From Paenibacillus guangzhouensis (GTDB taxonomy: Bacteria; Bacillota; Bacilli; Paenibacillales; Paenibacillaceae): a stretch of DNA of 64,000 bases. The stretch spans positions 1,860,001 through 1,924,000 of the forward strand of contig NZ_CP045293.1 of NCBI RefSeq assembly GCF_009363075.1, in the 5' to 3' direction. Shown here piece after piece: positions 25,311 through 34,111 of this stretch. The translations under genes were made by a program, and so were the position numbers. The number at the start of each line of letters is the position of its first letter. Within the stretch, counting starts at the first letter, position 1. Under the pieces are notes generated by a model. The model saw nothing but the letters and a program-made list of their open reading frames with translations, did not search any database and had not been told where the DNA came from.

Positions 25311-25854
25311 ATTCGTACCCCTTTTCGATCAGATTCATCTTTAAATTCTTCCGTCCTCTGAACAGCTTTATTTTGATGGAAGAAACGGTCATTTTCATAT
25401 CTTTGGCAATATTGCCTACCTTCTCATCGCCAAAATAATAACGTTTAAAAATTTCTCTTTCAGGTTCCTCCATGCTGTCTATCGCTGTAAAAAGAAGTGC
25501 CGCTCTCTCTTTTTGTTCTATTTCTTCAACAAAATCGACTTCTGAAAATAGCATTTCATATTCATTGATGCTTAAATCGGAATTCAGCCCTCTGAGTTTA
25601 TTTTTTGAGGTATTCCGAGCAATCGCACCCAGATACCCCTTAATGCTGTGGCGACGTTCATCTAACTTATCCGAATGATTCCACAGGGATATAAATACAT
25701 CGGAAATCACTTCTTCCATATCTTCTTTTGACATCATGTTCCCAATCAGGTTATACACGATCGTGGCGACATAGCCGGTATAGATGGTTATGGCTTCATC
25801 GAGAGCGCCTCTTTTCTTCCTCTTTAAACTGATTAGAAGTTTACGTTCATTCAT
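25300..25854 (-). CDS. ECF-type sigma factor
   Basis: This alternative RNA polymerase sigma factor has 184 residues. Region 2 (DVFISLWNHSDKLDERRHSIKGYLGAIARNTSKNKL) is followed by region 4, MEEPEREIFKRYYFGDEKVGNIAKDMKMTVSSIKIKLFRGRKNLK. It directs transcription of its own regulon and is paired with the anti-sigma gene that overlaps its end. Two TGTAAC hexamers (minus strand, near 25960 and 25926) lie upstream, reminiscent of ECF -35 elements, but no clear -10 element was seen. The ATG at 25854 is chosen over a TTG three codons earlier. Confidence 0.88.
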   Translation of the reverse strand: MNERKLLISLKRKKRGALDEAITIYTGYVATIVYNLIGNMMSKEDMEEVISDVFISLWNHSDKLDERRHSIKGYLGAIARNTSKNKLRGLNSDLSINEYEMLFSEVDFVEEIEQKERAALLFTAIDSMEEPEREIFKRYYFGDEKVGNIAKDMKMTVSSIKIKLFRGRKNLKMNLIEKGYEYEN

Positions 25855-25982
25855 CTTCCTCAATCCGTCCTTGTGTATTGTGTTGATACATGTTTTTCAT
25901 AATGCATTATGTATTCACCGTAACCGTTACATAACCAAATACACAAATAAACCCAAATGGTTACACTTTTAACTAGAAAAAA

Positions 25983-26019
25983 AGCGCAGATGACCGGCGA
26001 TCATGCCGATACCTGCGAC
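25983..26019 (-). terminator. Terminator of the P-loop kinase gene
   Basis: GCGCAG, an inner CCGGC/GCCGG-type stem and CTGCG, followed by TTTTTTTC on the minus strand, directly after the gene at 26023. Confidence 0.7.
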
Positions 26020-26022
26020 TTC

Positions 26023-26523
26023 CTAGCGCGTTTTATTTAATTGTTCACGCAACATCGTCAGGCTCTCAGCAACGGTATGATGGGCCGTGTCGATGACAAG
26101 GTGGTCTCGGTCCCAGACGTCGTAATCTCGAGATATAACCTTCTCCCATGTGGGTAGAACAAAGTTGGGAATATCGGAGGTACGTGTCTCGATCCGATAC
26201 CTGTGTTCGCGTTCATCGGAGCAAATCACTTCGATTTCTACATAAGGTAAATCGAGGGATTCCGCCACTTCGCGCCAGCCTTGGCGCGTCACATGAATGG
26301 GGTTGACCGTGTCTGCAATCACGTCGAGACCCAGCCGAAGATTCTGCGACGCAAGCTCGTAACACACGATGTATCCTGCTGGTCCATCCACCCAAGTGCC
26401 GGCTACTCGCATCGCTTGCTCCACAACGTCGACCCGAAGATACGTCGCCCTTAACTCTTGGGCCAGAGCAGCTGATAACGTAGACTTCCCGGTACCCGGT
26501 AACCCGCTAAAGATATATAGCAT
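26023..26523 (-). CDS. AAA/P-loop kinase-like protein (Zeta-toxin/CPT-like fold)
   Basis: This protein is about 166 residues, predicted soluble. Walker A is IFSGLPGTGKSTLSAALAQEL at the very start, then DVVEQAM, RIETR and DRDHLVIDTAHHT at the end. Small P-loop kinases of this layout phosphorylate antibiotics, nucleosides or sugars; the substrate here is not known. The ATG at 26523 has AGGAGG eight bases ahead, so the upstream 14 residues of the open frame are dropped. Single gene with a terminator. Confidence 0.82.
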   Translation of the reverse strand: MLYIFSGLPGTGKSTLSAALAQELRATYLRVDVVEQAMRVAGTWVDGPAGYIVCYELASQNLRLGLDVIADTVNPIHVTRQGWREVAESLDLPYVEIEVICSDEREHRYRIETRTSDIPNFVLPTWEKVISRDYDVWDRDHLVIDTAHHTVAESLTMLREQLNKTR

Positions 26524-26623
26524 AAAATTCGCCTCCTTCACACAATAAAACCTACACCCTCTCATCCTAAGTTATCATATAACGAATGCGTTGAATCGCA
26601 CAAAATTGTCCATTAAGTAAATA

Positions 26624-26652
26624 AAAGGCTGCCGATTTTACCGGCAGCCTTT
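26624..26652 (-). terminator. Terminator of the UvrA-like gene
   Basis: AAAGGCTGCC, a nine-base loop and GGCAGCCTTT, followed by TTATTT on the minus strand, 25 bases past the stop. Confidence 0.85.
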
Positions 26653-26676
26653 CGTTTGGTTACTATATCGTTCTTG

Positions 26677-28932
26677 TTACTTCAAGTATTTGCCCGTGAT
26701 CGATTGCTCCACTTGGATAATCTGCGAAGGTTTGCCTTCGAATACCACCTGGCCGCCTTTGCTGCCACCGTCCGGGCCCATATCGATAATCCAGTCCGCT
26801 TGGCTGATGACTTCGAGATTGTGTTCGATGACGATGACCGTGTTGCCCGCATCCACGAGACGGTTCATAATCTGCATCAGATGACCGATGTCCGACATAT
26901 GGAGTCCTGTCGTCGGCTCGTCCATCACGTAGATACTGCCCTCTTTGTGCAGTTCGCTGGCCAGCTTGATGCGCTGGCATTCCCCGCCGGATAGTGTGCT
27001 GAGCGGTTGCCCTAGGGTAATATAGTTCAGGCCCACATCGCTCATCGCCTGCAGCTTCCGCACGACTTCTTTCAGCTTGAAGAACTCCAATGCCTGCTCC
27101 ACGGTCATCTCCAGCACTTCGGCAATAGATTTGCCGTTCAGCTTGTACTCGAGCACCTCTTCCTTGAATCGTTTCCCGCCGCAGACTTCGCACGGCATCT
27201 TCACGCTCTCGAAGAAGGAGAGGTCTGTATACACGACACCGAGACCTTGGCAGTTCTCGCAAGCTCCTTTAGAGTTGAAGCTGAATAGACCTTGGTTCAC
27301 TTTATTCGCGGAAGCAAATGCTTTGCGCACATCGTCCATGATGCCCGTGTAGGTCGCGGGATTCGAGCGTGTGGATACGCCTACGGCCGATTGGTCGATG
27401 ACGATCGCATCCGCATGCTGGCTGAGGAATACGTCGTTGATCAATGTACTTTTGCCGGAGCCTGCTACACCGGTTACGACGGTCAGCACGCCGGTCGGAA
27501 TATCTACACTTACGTTCTGAAGATTATGCAATGTTGCATCCTTGATATGCAGCTTGCCCAACGGCTTCCTGCTATCCTGCTTCAAATAGAGCTGCCGCTT
27601 CATATGATTGCCCGTCAGCGTATCGGCTGCCAGCAGCCCTTCATAATCGCCTTCGAATACGATCGTACCGCCACGACTGCCGGCGTAAGGACCGACATCC
27701 ACGATATGGTCCGCCACTTTGATGACATCAGGGTCATGCTCGACGACGATAACGGTATTGCCTTTATCTCGCAATTTTACCAGTAATTCGTTCAACCGAT
27801 GAACATCGCGAGGGTGCAGACCAACGCTAGGCTCGTCGAAAATGTAGGTGACATCTACCAGGCTGCCGCTCAGATGCTTCACCATCTTCACGCGCTGCGA
27901 TTCGCCGCCGGACAAGGTATCCGTCTCGCGATCCAATGTAAGATAATCCAGTCCGATATCTACCAGATGCTGCAATCGTTCTTTAAGCGACTTGATGATC
28001 GGCGCGGCAACAGGATCGTTGATCTCTTGAACGACCTGAATGAGCTCGCCGACTTCCATCGAGGACATCTCCGCAATATTGCGTCCATTGATTTTGCAGT
28101 TGAGCGCGGCTTGATTGAGCCTTGCACCGTGACAGCTGGTACAAGGACCTTCCGTTATGAACGGCGCAACCGCTTTTTGTGTGCGCTCGGACATCGTCTT
28201 GACATCCCGTTTGATGTACTTATTCGTAAATTTCTCAATGAAACCTTCCACGGTAATATTGATGGTCTTCCCGCCGAACTGTACCTGGATCTTCTTCGCT
28301 TTGCCGTACAGCAGTTCGTCCAGCTCTTCTTTGGGGAAATCGCTCAGTTTCTTATCGAGATCATAGGAGCCCGATTGCACGATATTCGTCCATTCGAAGC
28401 TATTCACCGCATAGTCCGGCAGCATGATCGCTCCTTCATTGAGCGATTTGGACATATCTAGCGCCTTGCGCATGTCGACGCCTAGTCTGCGGCCGATGCC
28501 GTTGCACTCGGGACACATCCCATGCGGGTCATTGAACGAGAACTTGCTAGCATGCCCAACATGTGGCTGACCCATGCGAGAGAAGAGCAGGCGAAGAATA
28601 GGAGAAATATCGGTAATCGTGCCCATCGTCGAATGCGAACCGCCGCCTAATCGCTTCTGGTCGACAATGACTGCCATGCTCAGGTTCTCGATTGCGTCCG
28701 CGTCTGGTTGCGGATAGCTCGGCAGGAACGTGCGCACGAACATGCTGAAGTTCTCGTTCAGCAGACGGCTAGATTCAGCGGCAATCGTATCGAAGACGAT
28801 CGATGACTTGCCGGATCCGGATACCCCGGTGAAGATCGTAATCTTCCGCTTAGGAATGCGCAGCGATACGTTCTTAAGATTGTTCTCCCGCGCAGCCGAG
28901 ATGACGATATATTCTTGATTCATGTCGCTCAT
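26677..28932 (-). CDS. UvrA-like ABC ATPase (short form)
   Basis: This 751-residue protein is in the UvrA family. It has two ABC modules: Walker A GVSGSGKSSIVF near residue 35 and signature LSGGESQRV near 345; second Walker A GVAGSGKSTL near 490 and signature LSGGECQRIK near 655. Two CxxC zinc pairs with CPECNGIG, CTSCHGARL, CENCQGLG and CEVCGGKRF. Full UvrA is about 940 residues; the shorter length implies loss of the UvrB-interacting region, as in resistance-type UvrA proteins like DrrC of anthracycline producers. A role in drug or DNA-adduct tolerance is inferred. No uvrB nearby. Confidence 0.88.
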   Translation of the reverse strand: MSDMNQEYIVISAARENNLKNVSLRIPKRKITIFTGVSGSGKSSIVFDTIAAESSRLLNENFSMFVRTFLPSYPQPDADAIENLSMAVIVDQKRLGGGSHSTMGTITDISPILRLLFSRMGQPHVGHASKFSFNDPHGMCPECNGIGRRLGVDMRKALDMSKSLNEGAIMLPDYAVNSFEWTNIVQSGSYDLDKKLSDFPKEELDELLYGKAKKIQVQFGGKTINITVEGFIEKFTNKYIKRDVKTMSERTQKAVAPFITEGPCTSCHGARLNQAALNCKINGRNIAEMSSMEVGELIQVVQEINDPVAAPIIKSLKERLQHLVDIGLDYLTLDRETDTLSGGESQRVKMVKHLSGSLVDVTYIFDEPSVGLHPRDVHRLNELLVKLRDKGNTVIVVEHDPDVIKVADHIVDVGPYAGSRGGTIVFEGDYEGLLAADTLTGNHMKRQLYLKQDSRKPLGKLHIKDATLHNLQNVSVDIPTGVLTVVTGVAGSGKSTLINDVFLSQHADAIVIDQSAVGVSTRSNPATYTGIMDDVRKAFASANKVNQGLFSFNSKGACENCQGLGVVYTDLSFFESVKMPCEVCGGKRFKEEVLEYKLNGKSIAEVLEMTVEQALEFFKLKEVVRKLQAMSDVGLNYITLGQPLSTLSGGECQRIKLASELHKEGSIYVMDEPTTGLHMSDIGHLMQIMNRLVDAGNTVIVIEHNLEVISQADWIIDMGPDGGSKGGQVVFEGKPSQIIQVEQSITGKYLK

Positions 28933-28977
28933 ACTCTAACATCCTTCCGATCGTGTAAATTTCGATGCATTCCCGAA

Positions 28978-29022
28978 TCAACATAGACCGGCTGCACATG
29001 ACATGCAGCCGGTCTATGTTGA
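28978..29022 (-). terminator. Long perfect inverted repeat, probable terminator
   Basis: The 19-base arms TCAACATAGACCGGCTGCA and their exact complement are separated by seven bases, between the SRPBCC stop and the UvrA start. There is no T-run, so it may also be a strong RNA processing or attenuator hairpin. Confidence 0.55.
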
Positions 29023-29096
29023 CTCAAGCAGCGTATAGTGCTCTATCCATGATAACAGCGATCTAGGATAGCGCGCAAAGGATCCAAGCGCGGGGG

Positions 29097-29513
29097 TTAC
29101 GCCAACGCCTGTTCAAATCCTTTGAACCAATTGCTCCAGCCATACTTCGCACCTGCAAGAGCTTGCTCGTTGGAGATGCCGGACTGTTCGAGATGAAGAT
29201 TCACCTTGCCGTCCTCTAAAGTCTGCAGCGTCCAAGTGACCGTATGCTTCTCTCCGCTCTCCCACGTATAAGATAACCGGTTAGGTTCTTCTACGACCAG
29301 CACTTCACCTTCAATAATGCCATTCCACCATTCGCTCGGCTGCGTGCGGAACTGAAAACGATGACCAACGACAGGTTTGAAATCATTTTCCATCGGCACA
29401 CCGGTCTGATTGTTGACGACCCATTTCGCCAGCTTATTGGAATCGGTTAAAGCCGACCACACCTTCTCGATCGACGACGCATATTGAAAATCTAATGTTA
29501 ATGTATTGCTCAT
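29097..29513 (-). CDS. SRPBCC/AHSA1 family protein
   Basis: This 138-residue protein is a lipid- or hydrophobic-ligand-binding fold of the Aha1/START type. Seen: LDFQYASSIEKVWSALTDSNKLAKWV, the family's opening helix; EWWNGIIEGEVLVVEEPNRLSYTWESG and HTVTWTLQ in the core; and GWSNWFKGFEQAL at the end. Its ATG at 29513 overlaps the stop of the ArsR gene by four bases (ATGA), so the two form an operon with translational coupling. AGGAGG precedes it. These pairs are common in Bacillota; the ligand is unknown. Confidence 0.9.
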   Translation of the reverse strand: MSNTLTLDFQYASSIEKVWSALTDSNKLAKWVVNNQTGVPMENDFKPVVGHRFQFRTQPSEWWNGIIEGEVLVVEEPNRLSYTWESGEKHTVTWTLQTLEDGKVNLHLEQSGISNEQALAGAKYGWSNWFKGFEQALA

Positions 29514-29842
29514 TCTTCTTCCTCCTCTAATAGAAATTGGTTCAAGCGCATCATATTCGCAAGCCAGAATTTGCTGTAGTGACCCACCCAATCTTGGACT
29601 TCTTTGAGGGGCTCGGCATTTAGCCTGAATCGCGTCTCTCTGCCGACTTTACGGTCAAGCACCAACCCGGCTTCTTTCAGGATGGTCAAATGCTTGGATA
29701 CCGCTGTTCGGCCCATCTGGAACTGTGACGTTAACTCATGAAGCGGCAGCTCCTCTGACGCTGATAACAATTGAATCAATCGACGTCTCGTTGGATCTGC
29801 AATCGCATCAAATACATCCCGCATCGGACTGTTCTCGCTCAC
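29510..29842 (-). CDS. ArsR family transcriptional regulator
   Basis: This 110-residue winged-helix regulator has DAIADPTRRRLIQLLSASEELPLHELTSQF, then MGRTAVSKHLTILKEAGLVLDRKVGRETRF, the recognition helix and wing. No metal-binding Cys motif is seen; it belongs with the SRPBCC-linked branch, which does not sense metal. The start is GTG with GGAGAGGG five bases ahead. Two perfect dyads lie just upstream (29889, 29918), the likely operators for self-repression. Confidence 0.9.
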   Translation of the reverse strand: MSENSPMRDVFDAIADPTRRRLIQLLSASEELPLHELTSQFQMGRTAVSKHLTILKEAGLVLDRKVGRETRFRLNAEPLKEVQDWVGHYSKFWLANMMRLNQFLLEEEEE

Positions 29843-29888
29843 AACACCCTCTCCAATATACTAATTTCTGTCGTGCTACCGTTAACAG

Positions 29889-29904
29889 GACACCTTTTAG
29901 TGTC
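29889..29904. promoter_or_regulatory. Probable ArsR operator 1
   Basis: GACAC, six bases, GTGTC: a perfect dyad 47 bases upstream of the ArsR start. It repeats at 29918, centre to centre 29 bases, about three helical turns. Confidence 0.7.
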
Positions 29905-29917
29905 GAGTTGATTATAT

Positions 29918-29933
29918 GACACCATATAGTGTC
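29918..29933. promoter_or_regulatory. Probable ArsR operator 2
   Basis: GACACCATATAGTGTC has the same arms as the dyad at 29889. A second operator at this spacing could allow two dimers on one helix face. The ATAT-rich centre resembles a -10 region. Confidence 0.7.
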
Positions 29934-29941
29934 GTGTCAAG

Positions 29942-30577
29942 TCATCGTTTCACGCCTTGCAGCGTCTCCATCATGGTGTAAAAATATTTACTGTCGCCCG
30001 TATTGAAGTAGTTGAACCAAGCTTCTAACGTTTCATGGTGAAATAGATCCAGTCGTGCAATTACCTCACGCGCGAATAGAAGTCCGCCGGCAGCACTGGT
30101 CGTAATAAGATTGCGGTCTGTAACGATCTTCTCATCTTTATAACAGGCAGCACCTTTATATGCGGGACAGAACATCGACAGATATTCCAGACTGTTACTT
30201 GTATGTAGACGATTATCCAACAAACCCGAATTAGCAAGTGCGGTGGTCGCTCCACATATTGCTGCAACAATGCCGCCAGCTTCCAGCAGTTGTTTTGCCT
30301 TTTCAACAATGGCTGCATGTTCTGGTTCGATCCAATGGTCTGCCCCTGGCAAGAGTAATATCGCGGATGTTTCATGCGACATCTCATCGACCGTCAGATC
30401 CGGCAGGATCTTCATGCCGCCTTTTGTCGTGATCGGATGTTTGGAAGCCCCCACTGTTTTGACCGGAATGCGGCTCCCTTGATTTTTGAAATATTGACCT
30501 GAGTTGAGTTCTGCAATTACAAAGCCTAGTTCCCAATCTGCCATCGAATCTAACACATAAGCATAAGCGTATTTCAT
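29942..30577 (-). CDS. DJ-1/PfpI (type 1 glutamine amidotransferase-like) protein
   Basis: This 211-residue protein has the DJ-1/PfpI fold. Seen: AYAYVLDSMADWELGFVIAEL at the start, LLLPGADHW, then the nucleophile elbow ICGATTALANSGLLD, Cys near residue 107, and LITTSAAGGLLFAREVI. Members act as glyoxalases, deglycases or chaperones, but the exact activity cannot be read from the sequence. AAGGAGG sits seven bases before the ATG. Only a few bases separate its stop from the ArsR operators, so both genes end or start in that short gap. Confidence 0.87.
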   Translation of the reverse strand: MKYAYAYVLDSMADWELGFVIAELNSGQYFKNQGSRIPVKTVGASKHPITTKGGMKILPDLTVDEMSHETSAILLLPGADHWIEPEHAAIVEKAKQLLEAGGIVAAICGATTALANSGLLDNRLHTSNSLEYLSMFCPAYKGAACYKDEKIVTDRNLITTSAAGGLLFAREVIARLDLFHHETLEAWFNYFNTGDSKYFYTMMETLQGVKR

Positions 30578-30705
30578 GTAATCCTCCTTGATGATCTATG
30601 TAATTTCTCAGATGAACTCCCTTTCTATAACGAAGTGTAAACGTCTAATATTGACAACAGTATGTCAGTGATCTCTCGAACGTCGACAACTTATTATGCA
30701 AAAAA

Positions 30706-30730
30706 GGCAGCCACACGAAAATCGGCTACC
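30706..30730 (-). terminator. Terminator of the GNAT gene
   Basis: GGCAGCC, loop, GGCT.CC, followed by TTTTTTG on the minus strand, 50 bases past the stop. Confidence 0.65.
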
Positions 30731-30779
30731 TTCAGAGTCTTTATAGAATTTGAACAAACGCATTTAGTTGCACCGTTTG

Positions 30780-31319
30780 TTACGTCGCAATGACATGCTG
30801 CAAATCTCCACTGTATTCGAGAAAATCTACCCGCTCCACTTGATACAAATCGTAGATCTTTTCTGCAGGGTTAATCGATTGATAAACCTCATGGTTAGTT
30901 TCATTGGCTAATTTGACGTACGATAGTTTTTCTACGGCTTTCTTCGATCGAATATTTTGTTTGCGAATCTTCATGTATACCGTTTCGATCTGATGTTCAA
31001 GGAACAGTTCAGCAAGAAAGGATTCCTTCGCCCGTTGATTATATCCTTGTCCGAAATACGGAGCCCCAATCCAAGTAGCCAAGAAGCCAGTATGTTCGAT
31101 AATGTGATATAAATCGATGGTACCAATGGGATGACCCATCTCGTCCAGAATCGTTCGAGAGATGCACGTCTTCTGTTCTTCTTCATCAATCACTTGTTTT
31201 GTGATAAATATGAATTCTTCAACCGACTGGCATTTATGACGAACATATGGATATACGACTGGATCTTGCATGAAGTTATACAGTGAATGGCAATCGTGTA
31301 CATCACGTTTTTTTAACAT
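30780..31319 (-). CDS. GNAT acetyltransferase (RimJ/RimL-like)
   Basis: This 179-residue acetyltransferase is of the ribosomal-protein-alanine type. Seen: DCHSLYNFMQDPVVYPYVRH near the N-terminus, AYWAGxx replaced here by ATWIGAPYFGQGYNQRAKESFLAELF (motif A), and VYMKIRKQNIRSKKAVEKLSYVKL (motif B), the Asn-rich stretch common to RimJ-type enzymes. The target is not known. The ATG at 31319 has AGGTGA ten bases upstream; a GTG four codons earlier is less likely. Single gene, followed by a terminator. Confidence 0.83.
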   Translation of the reverse strand: MLKKRDVHDCHSLYNFMQDPVVYPYVRHKCQSVEEFIFITKQVIDEEEQKTCISRTILDEMGHPIGTIDLYHIIEHTGFLATWIGAPYFGQGYNQRAKESFLAELFLEHQIETVYMKIRKQNIRSKKAVEKLSYVKLANETNHEVYQSINPAEKIYDLYQVERVDFLEYSGDLQHVIAT

Positions 31320-31458
31320 TTGATCAATCACCTAGTCCTTTTAATTCGCATCATCAAACAATTTAAGTATATAAAAGGACTTCGGGATTTGTATGAACGC
31401 TATATTTTCTTTGTGTAAAATTCAACACTTTTTTATCGCAACCCTACGATTGTTGTAC

Positions 31459-32112
31459 CTACTTCATATCTATGACTTCATCGCCATACAAATCTGAAGA
31501 AACGACATTTAATGCCAGGTCAACCTCTAACCAATCGATTGTATTACTGCCGCCAACCCCTGGATTCCATACTTGAAACTGTTGTTTCCCATCATGCTCT
31601 CCTGTAAATTCGATATGCGTCGTATCTTCCACATATCCATCTTGTTGAAGCTTGTCTTTAGCGAATACTTTAGCCATTTCTAGTGCCTTTTTCTGATCGT
31701 TTGATAACTCTTTCACTGTATTCGTGGATTCAGATGTATCCGTATCCTGTTCCAGACAAAAATCCTCCAATATTTCACATGTGATCTGCCTGGTAACCGG
31801 ATTTACATGATACCATTCCATGACTTCTGTCGTTGCACTACTTGCCTGACGAAGAATGTAACTCCCTTCTTCATCCACACCATCATAACCAAGATACGAT
31901 ACACGAAGCGACTCCGCACTTAGTTTTGATTCAACCAGATGGATTGCGTCTTCTTTGCTCATGGAAGCGGGGCTTCGTGCTGGATTTTTAGATGAATTAC
32001 TTGGTGGAGTGCTTGATTCGCTAACACTCGCTTGTTGGGTAACATCTTGAACGTTATGATTCAAGCATCCAGATAAGATGACTAGACTAAGTAGGATAAT
32101 GATGAATTTCAT
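31459..32112 (-). CDS. Lipoprotein of unknown function
   Basis: This 217-residue protein has a signal peptide, MKFIIILLSLVILSGC, with the cysteine in a lipobox, so it is anchored to the outer face of the membrane. A Ser/Pro-rich spacer follows (SSTPPSNSSKNPARSP), then two repeats of a mixed alpha/beta unit beginning SKEDAIHLVESKL and NDQKKALEMAKVF, each near a charged end. The family was not recognised. The ends of both units (YHVNPVTRQI and LEVDLALNVVSSD) resemble each other, suggesting an internal duplication. Confidence 0.72.
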   Translation of the reverse strand: MKFIIILLSLVILSGCLNHNVQDVTQQASVSESSTPPSNSSKNPARSPASMSKEDAIHLVESKLSAESLRVSYLGYDGVDEEGSYILRQASSATTEVMEWYHVNPVTRQITCEILEDFCLEQDTDTSESTNTVKELSNDQKKALEMAKVFAKDKLQQDGYVEDTTHIEFTGEHDGKQQFQVWNPGVGGSNTIDWLEVDLALNVVSSDLYGDEVIDMK

Positions 32113-32261
32113 AGAGTACCTCGCTGTAATAGTTCTATCAATCTATTCCCTATCATATTCTTCCTCCACCTCTCCAGCTATAGAATGAATATACCATATA
32201 TTCTCAATAGTGGATGAAAGAATTCCCCCTGTTCGATTGATCTTTCTTTCATACGAAAAGA

Positions 32262-32298
32262 CGATTTGTTAACGGTGCTAACAACCGCTCACAAATCG
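32262..32298 (-). terminator. Terminator of the DinB gene
   Basis: CGATTTGT, an inner ACGG/CCG-type stem and ACAAATCG; TCTTTTC follows on the minus strand. Confidence 0.6.
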
Positions 32299-32386
32299 CC
32301 TATCTCTATGCTTCAACGTTCATCAAGTATGAATAATTATCGCATAAGCGCCATCGTACCAGCGAGGCATTCAAGATCACAATTGG

Positions 32387-32854
32387 TTAGCGCGACAGGA
32401 CCTTCAGTTGGCTCGATATCGTTCCAAGGTGAATCGCTTCATGAATCAGAGCGAAGTTGAACAATTCGCCAGCGGTGTTGAATTGGAACGGTCCCAACGA
32501 GTACGGCGTTGAAGTCTCCTTGCTCATCATTTCAGAAGTAAATTCAGATAGACGCGCGAGCTGCGCAGTTAACATTTCAACCAACTCTTCCTTTGATGGC
32601 GGAGCAAACGTCCAATCCAAAGGCTTCGTTCCTGAGTTAAACAGCGTATCATACGAACTCGGTATGGCCGATGGCGTGCCGAAGCTTAAGGTAGAATACG
32701 TATCCATCCAATAGATCATATGACCGACATTCCAACGGATGGTATTGTTGAACCCTTCGGCTTGCCTGTCGAACAATTCCTCAGGGATCGCGTGCACCTG
32801 CTGCAATACCACTTGTCGTACGATTTTTGCTGTGTTAATAATCATTTCAGACAT
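32387..32854 (-). CDS. DinB family protein
   Basis: This 155-residue four-helix DinB-fold protein has metal-type His residues: NVGHMIYWMDTYSTL (first) and NFALIHEAIHLGTISSQLKVL (last pair), the H.H/EH pattern of the family, where the metal site binds. DinB-like proteins include damage-inducible and thiol-transfer enzymes; the role here is open. The ATG at 32854 has AAGGAGG seven bases ahead. It is divergent from the LysR gene with 195 bases between. Confidence 0.85.
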   Translation of the reverse strand: MSEMIINTAKIVRQVVLQQVHAIPEELFDRQAEGFNNTIRWNVGHMIYWMDTYSTLSFGTPSAIPSSYDTLFNSGTKPLDWTFAPPSKEELVEMLTAQLARLSEFTSEMMSKETSTPYSLGPFQFNTAGELFNFALIHEAIHLGTISSQLKVLSR

Positions 32855-33049
32855 TTGATTTCCTCCTTTGTCATGTGAAGCCCTTTGATATGTTCCCAGT
32901 ATAGGTCTCCTGGAATTTTCTATCAATGCAGTAGGAATTACCGGAACGTTAAGTATGAGTTAACGATCATGATTGACTACAAGAGACATTGGAGTGACAA
33001 TATGGATTGATCATGCATTCAACGATGAAATTGAAAGCAGGTGTGAATT

Positions 33050-33961
33050 TTGGAGTTTAAACAACTACAGTATTTTATGGCGATTTGTGAGGAGCTTCAC
33101 TTCACGAGAGCAGCCGAAAAAATGGGAGTCAGCGCACCCAACATCAGCCAGCAGATAAGGAGATTGGAAGAAGAATTAGGGGTTCTATTGTTCGATCGTA
33201 TTGGGAAGACAATTGTCCTTACAGAAGCGGGAGCGATTCTTCATGAACACGGAGATGCGGTGTTCAGGCATCTGCAGCAAGCGAGCGATGCCATCGCTGA
33301 TCTCAAGCAGATGCAAGGCGGATCGCTATCCATCGGTGTCTTGCCCGGTGACGCAGATCTCATGTTTAATGCCTTGCTATTGGACTTCCATCAGACCTAT
33401 CCCACCATCTCGCTGTCCCTTCTGGAAACCATGAGAGTAACCGAGCAAGTACTGGACCGAAGCATTGATGTCGGCGTAACGATCGGACCTGTGATCGATG
33501 ATCGTCTCACGTCTATTCCCCTGTTTCACGAGGAATTCTCATTGGCAGTAAGTATGGATGATCCCCTTGCGACGGAGAAATTCATTCCCTTGAACAGGCT
33601 GCATGCCTTGAAGATGGTCATGTTCCCACCCGAGCATCAATGCCGCAAGCTGATCGACCGTTTTTGCATGGACAATGGGTTTACGCTACAGCCGCATATG
33701 GTAACGTCTACGTTGTCCTCCCTCCTCCAGATGGTACAGAAAGGCGTTGGAGCCTGCGTTCTACCGCAATTGCTACTGGATAATCTTCACAATGCAGGGA
33801 TCAAAATTGTGCGTTTGAAGCATCCTACGCCTTCGCAAGACATTTGTCTTATCTACCGGAGCGATAGATATGTCGGATACGCCATGCGTATGTTCATCAA
33901 GACGTTGAGGGCCTACATCGATAATGCAATCAATCATGCGAAGTCTTCAAAGATTGGGTAG
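33050..33961 (+). CDS. LysR family transcriptional regulator
   Basis: This 303-residue LysR regulator has the N-terminal winged helix MEFKQLQYFMAICEELHFTRAAEKMGVSAPNISQQIRRLEEELG and an effector-binding domain of two Rossmann-like lobes from about residue 90 (GSLSIGVLPGDADLMFNALLLDFHQTYPTISLSLLE). The start is TTG with GGTGTG-type site ahead. Its likely target is the divergent DinB gene or itself. The inducer is unknown. Confidence 0.9.
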   Translation: MEFKQLQYFMAICEELHFTRAAEKMGVSAPNISQQIRRLEEELGVLLFDRIGKTIVLTEAGAILHEHGDAVFRHLQQASDAIADLKQMQGGSLSIGVLPGDADLMFNALLLDFHQTYPTISLSLLETMRVTEQVLDRSIDVGVTIGPVIDDRLTSIPLFHEEFSLAVSMDDPLATEKFIPLNRLHALKMVMFPPEHQCRKLIDRFCMDNGFTLQPHMVTSTLSSLLQMVQKGVGACVLPQLLLDNLHNAGIKIVRLKHPTPSQDICLIYRSDRYVGYAMRMFIKTLRAYIDNAINHAKSSKIG

Positions 33962-34111
33962 TAAGAACCCTCATTGAAATGATTTACATATATTTTTAAG
34001 TCACATCTCGTTTTCATGAAACATTCGTAATATTTGCAAGGACATACAATAATTAGCCACTTACCTCATAGAATGAATGGTGCATAACACCATTTGGAGA
34101 GGTGAATTTGG

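Noticed and set aside
25919-25966. ECF promoter for the sigma gene at 25300
   Set aside because: Two TGTAAC hexamers are seen, but no matching -10 box at the right distance.
27799-28461. Plus-strand open frame of 220 residues
   Set aside because: Antisense shadow of the UvrA-like gene, whose ABC motifs are unmistakable.
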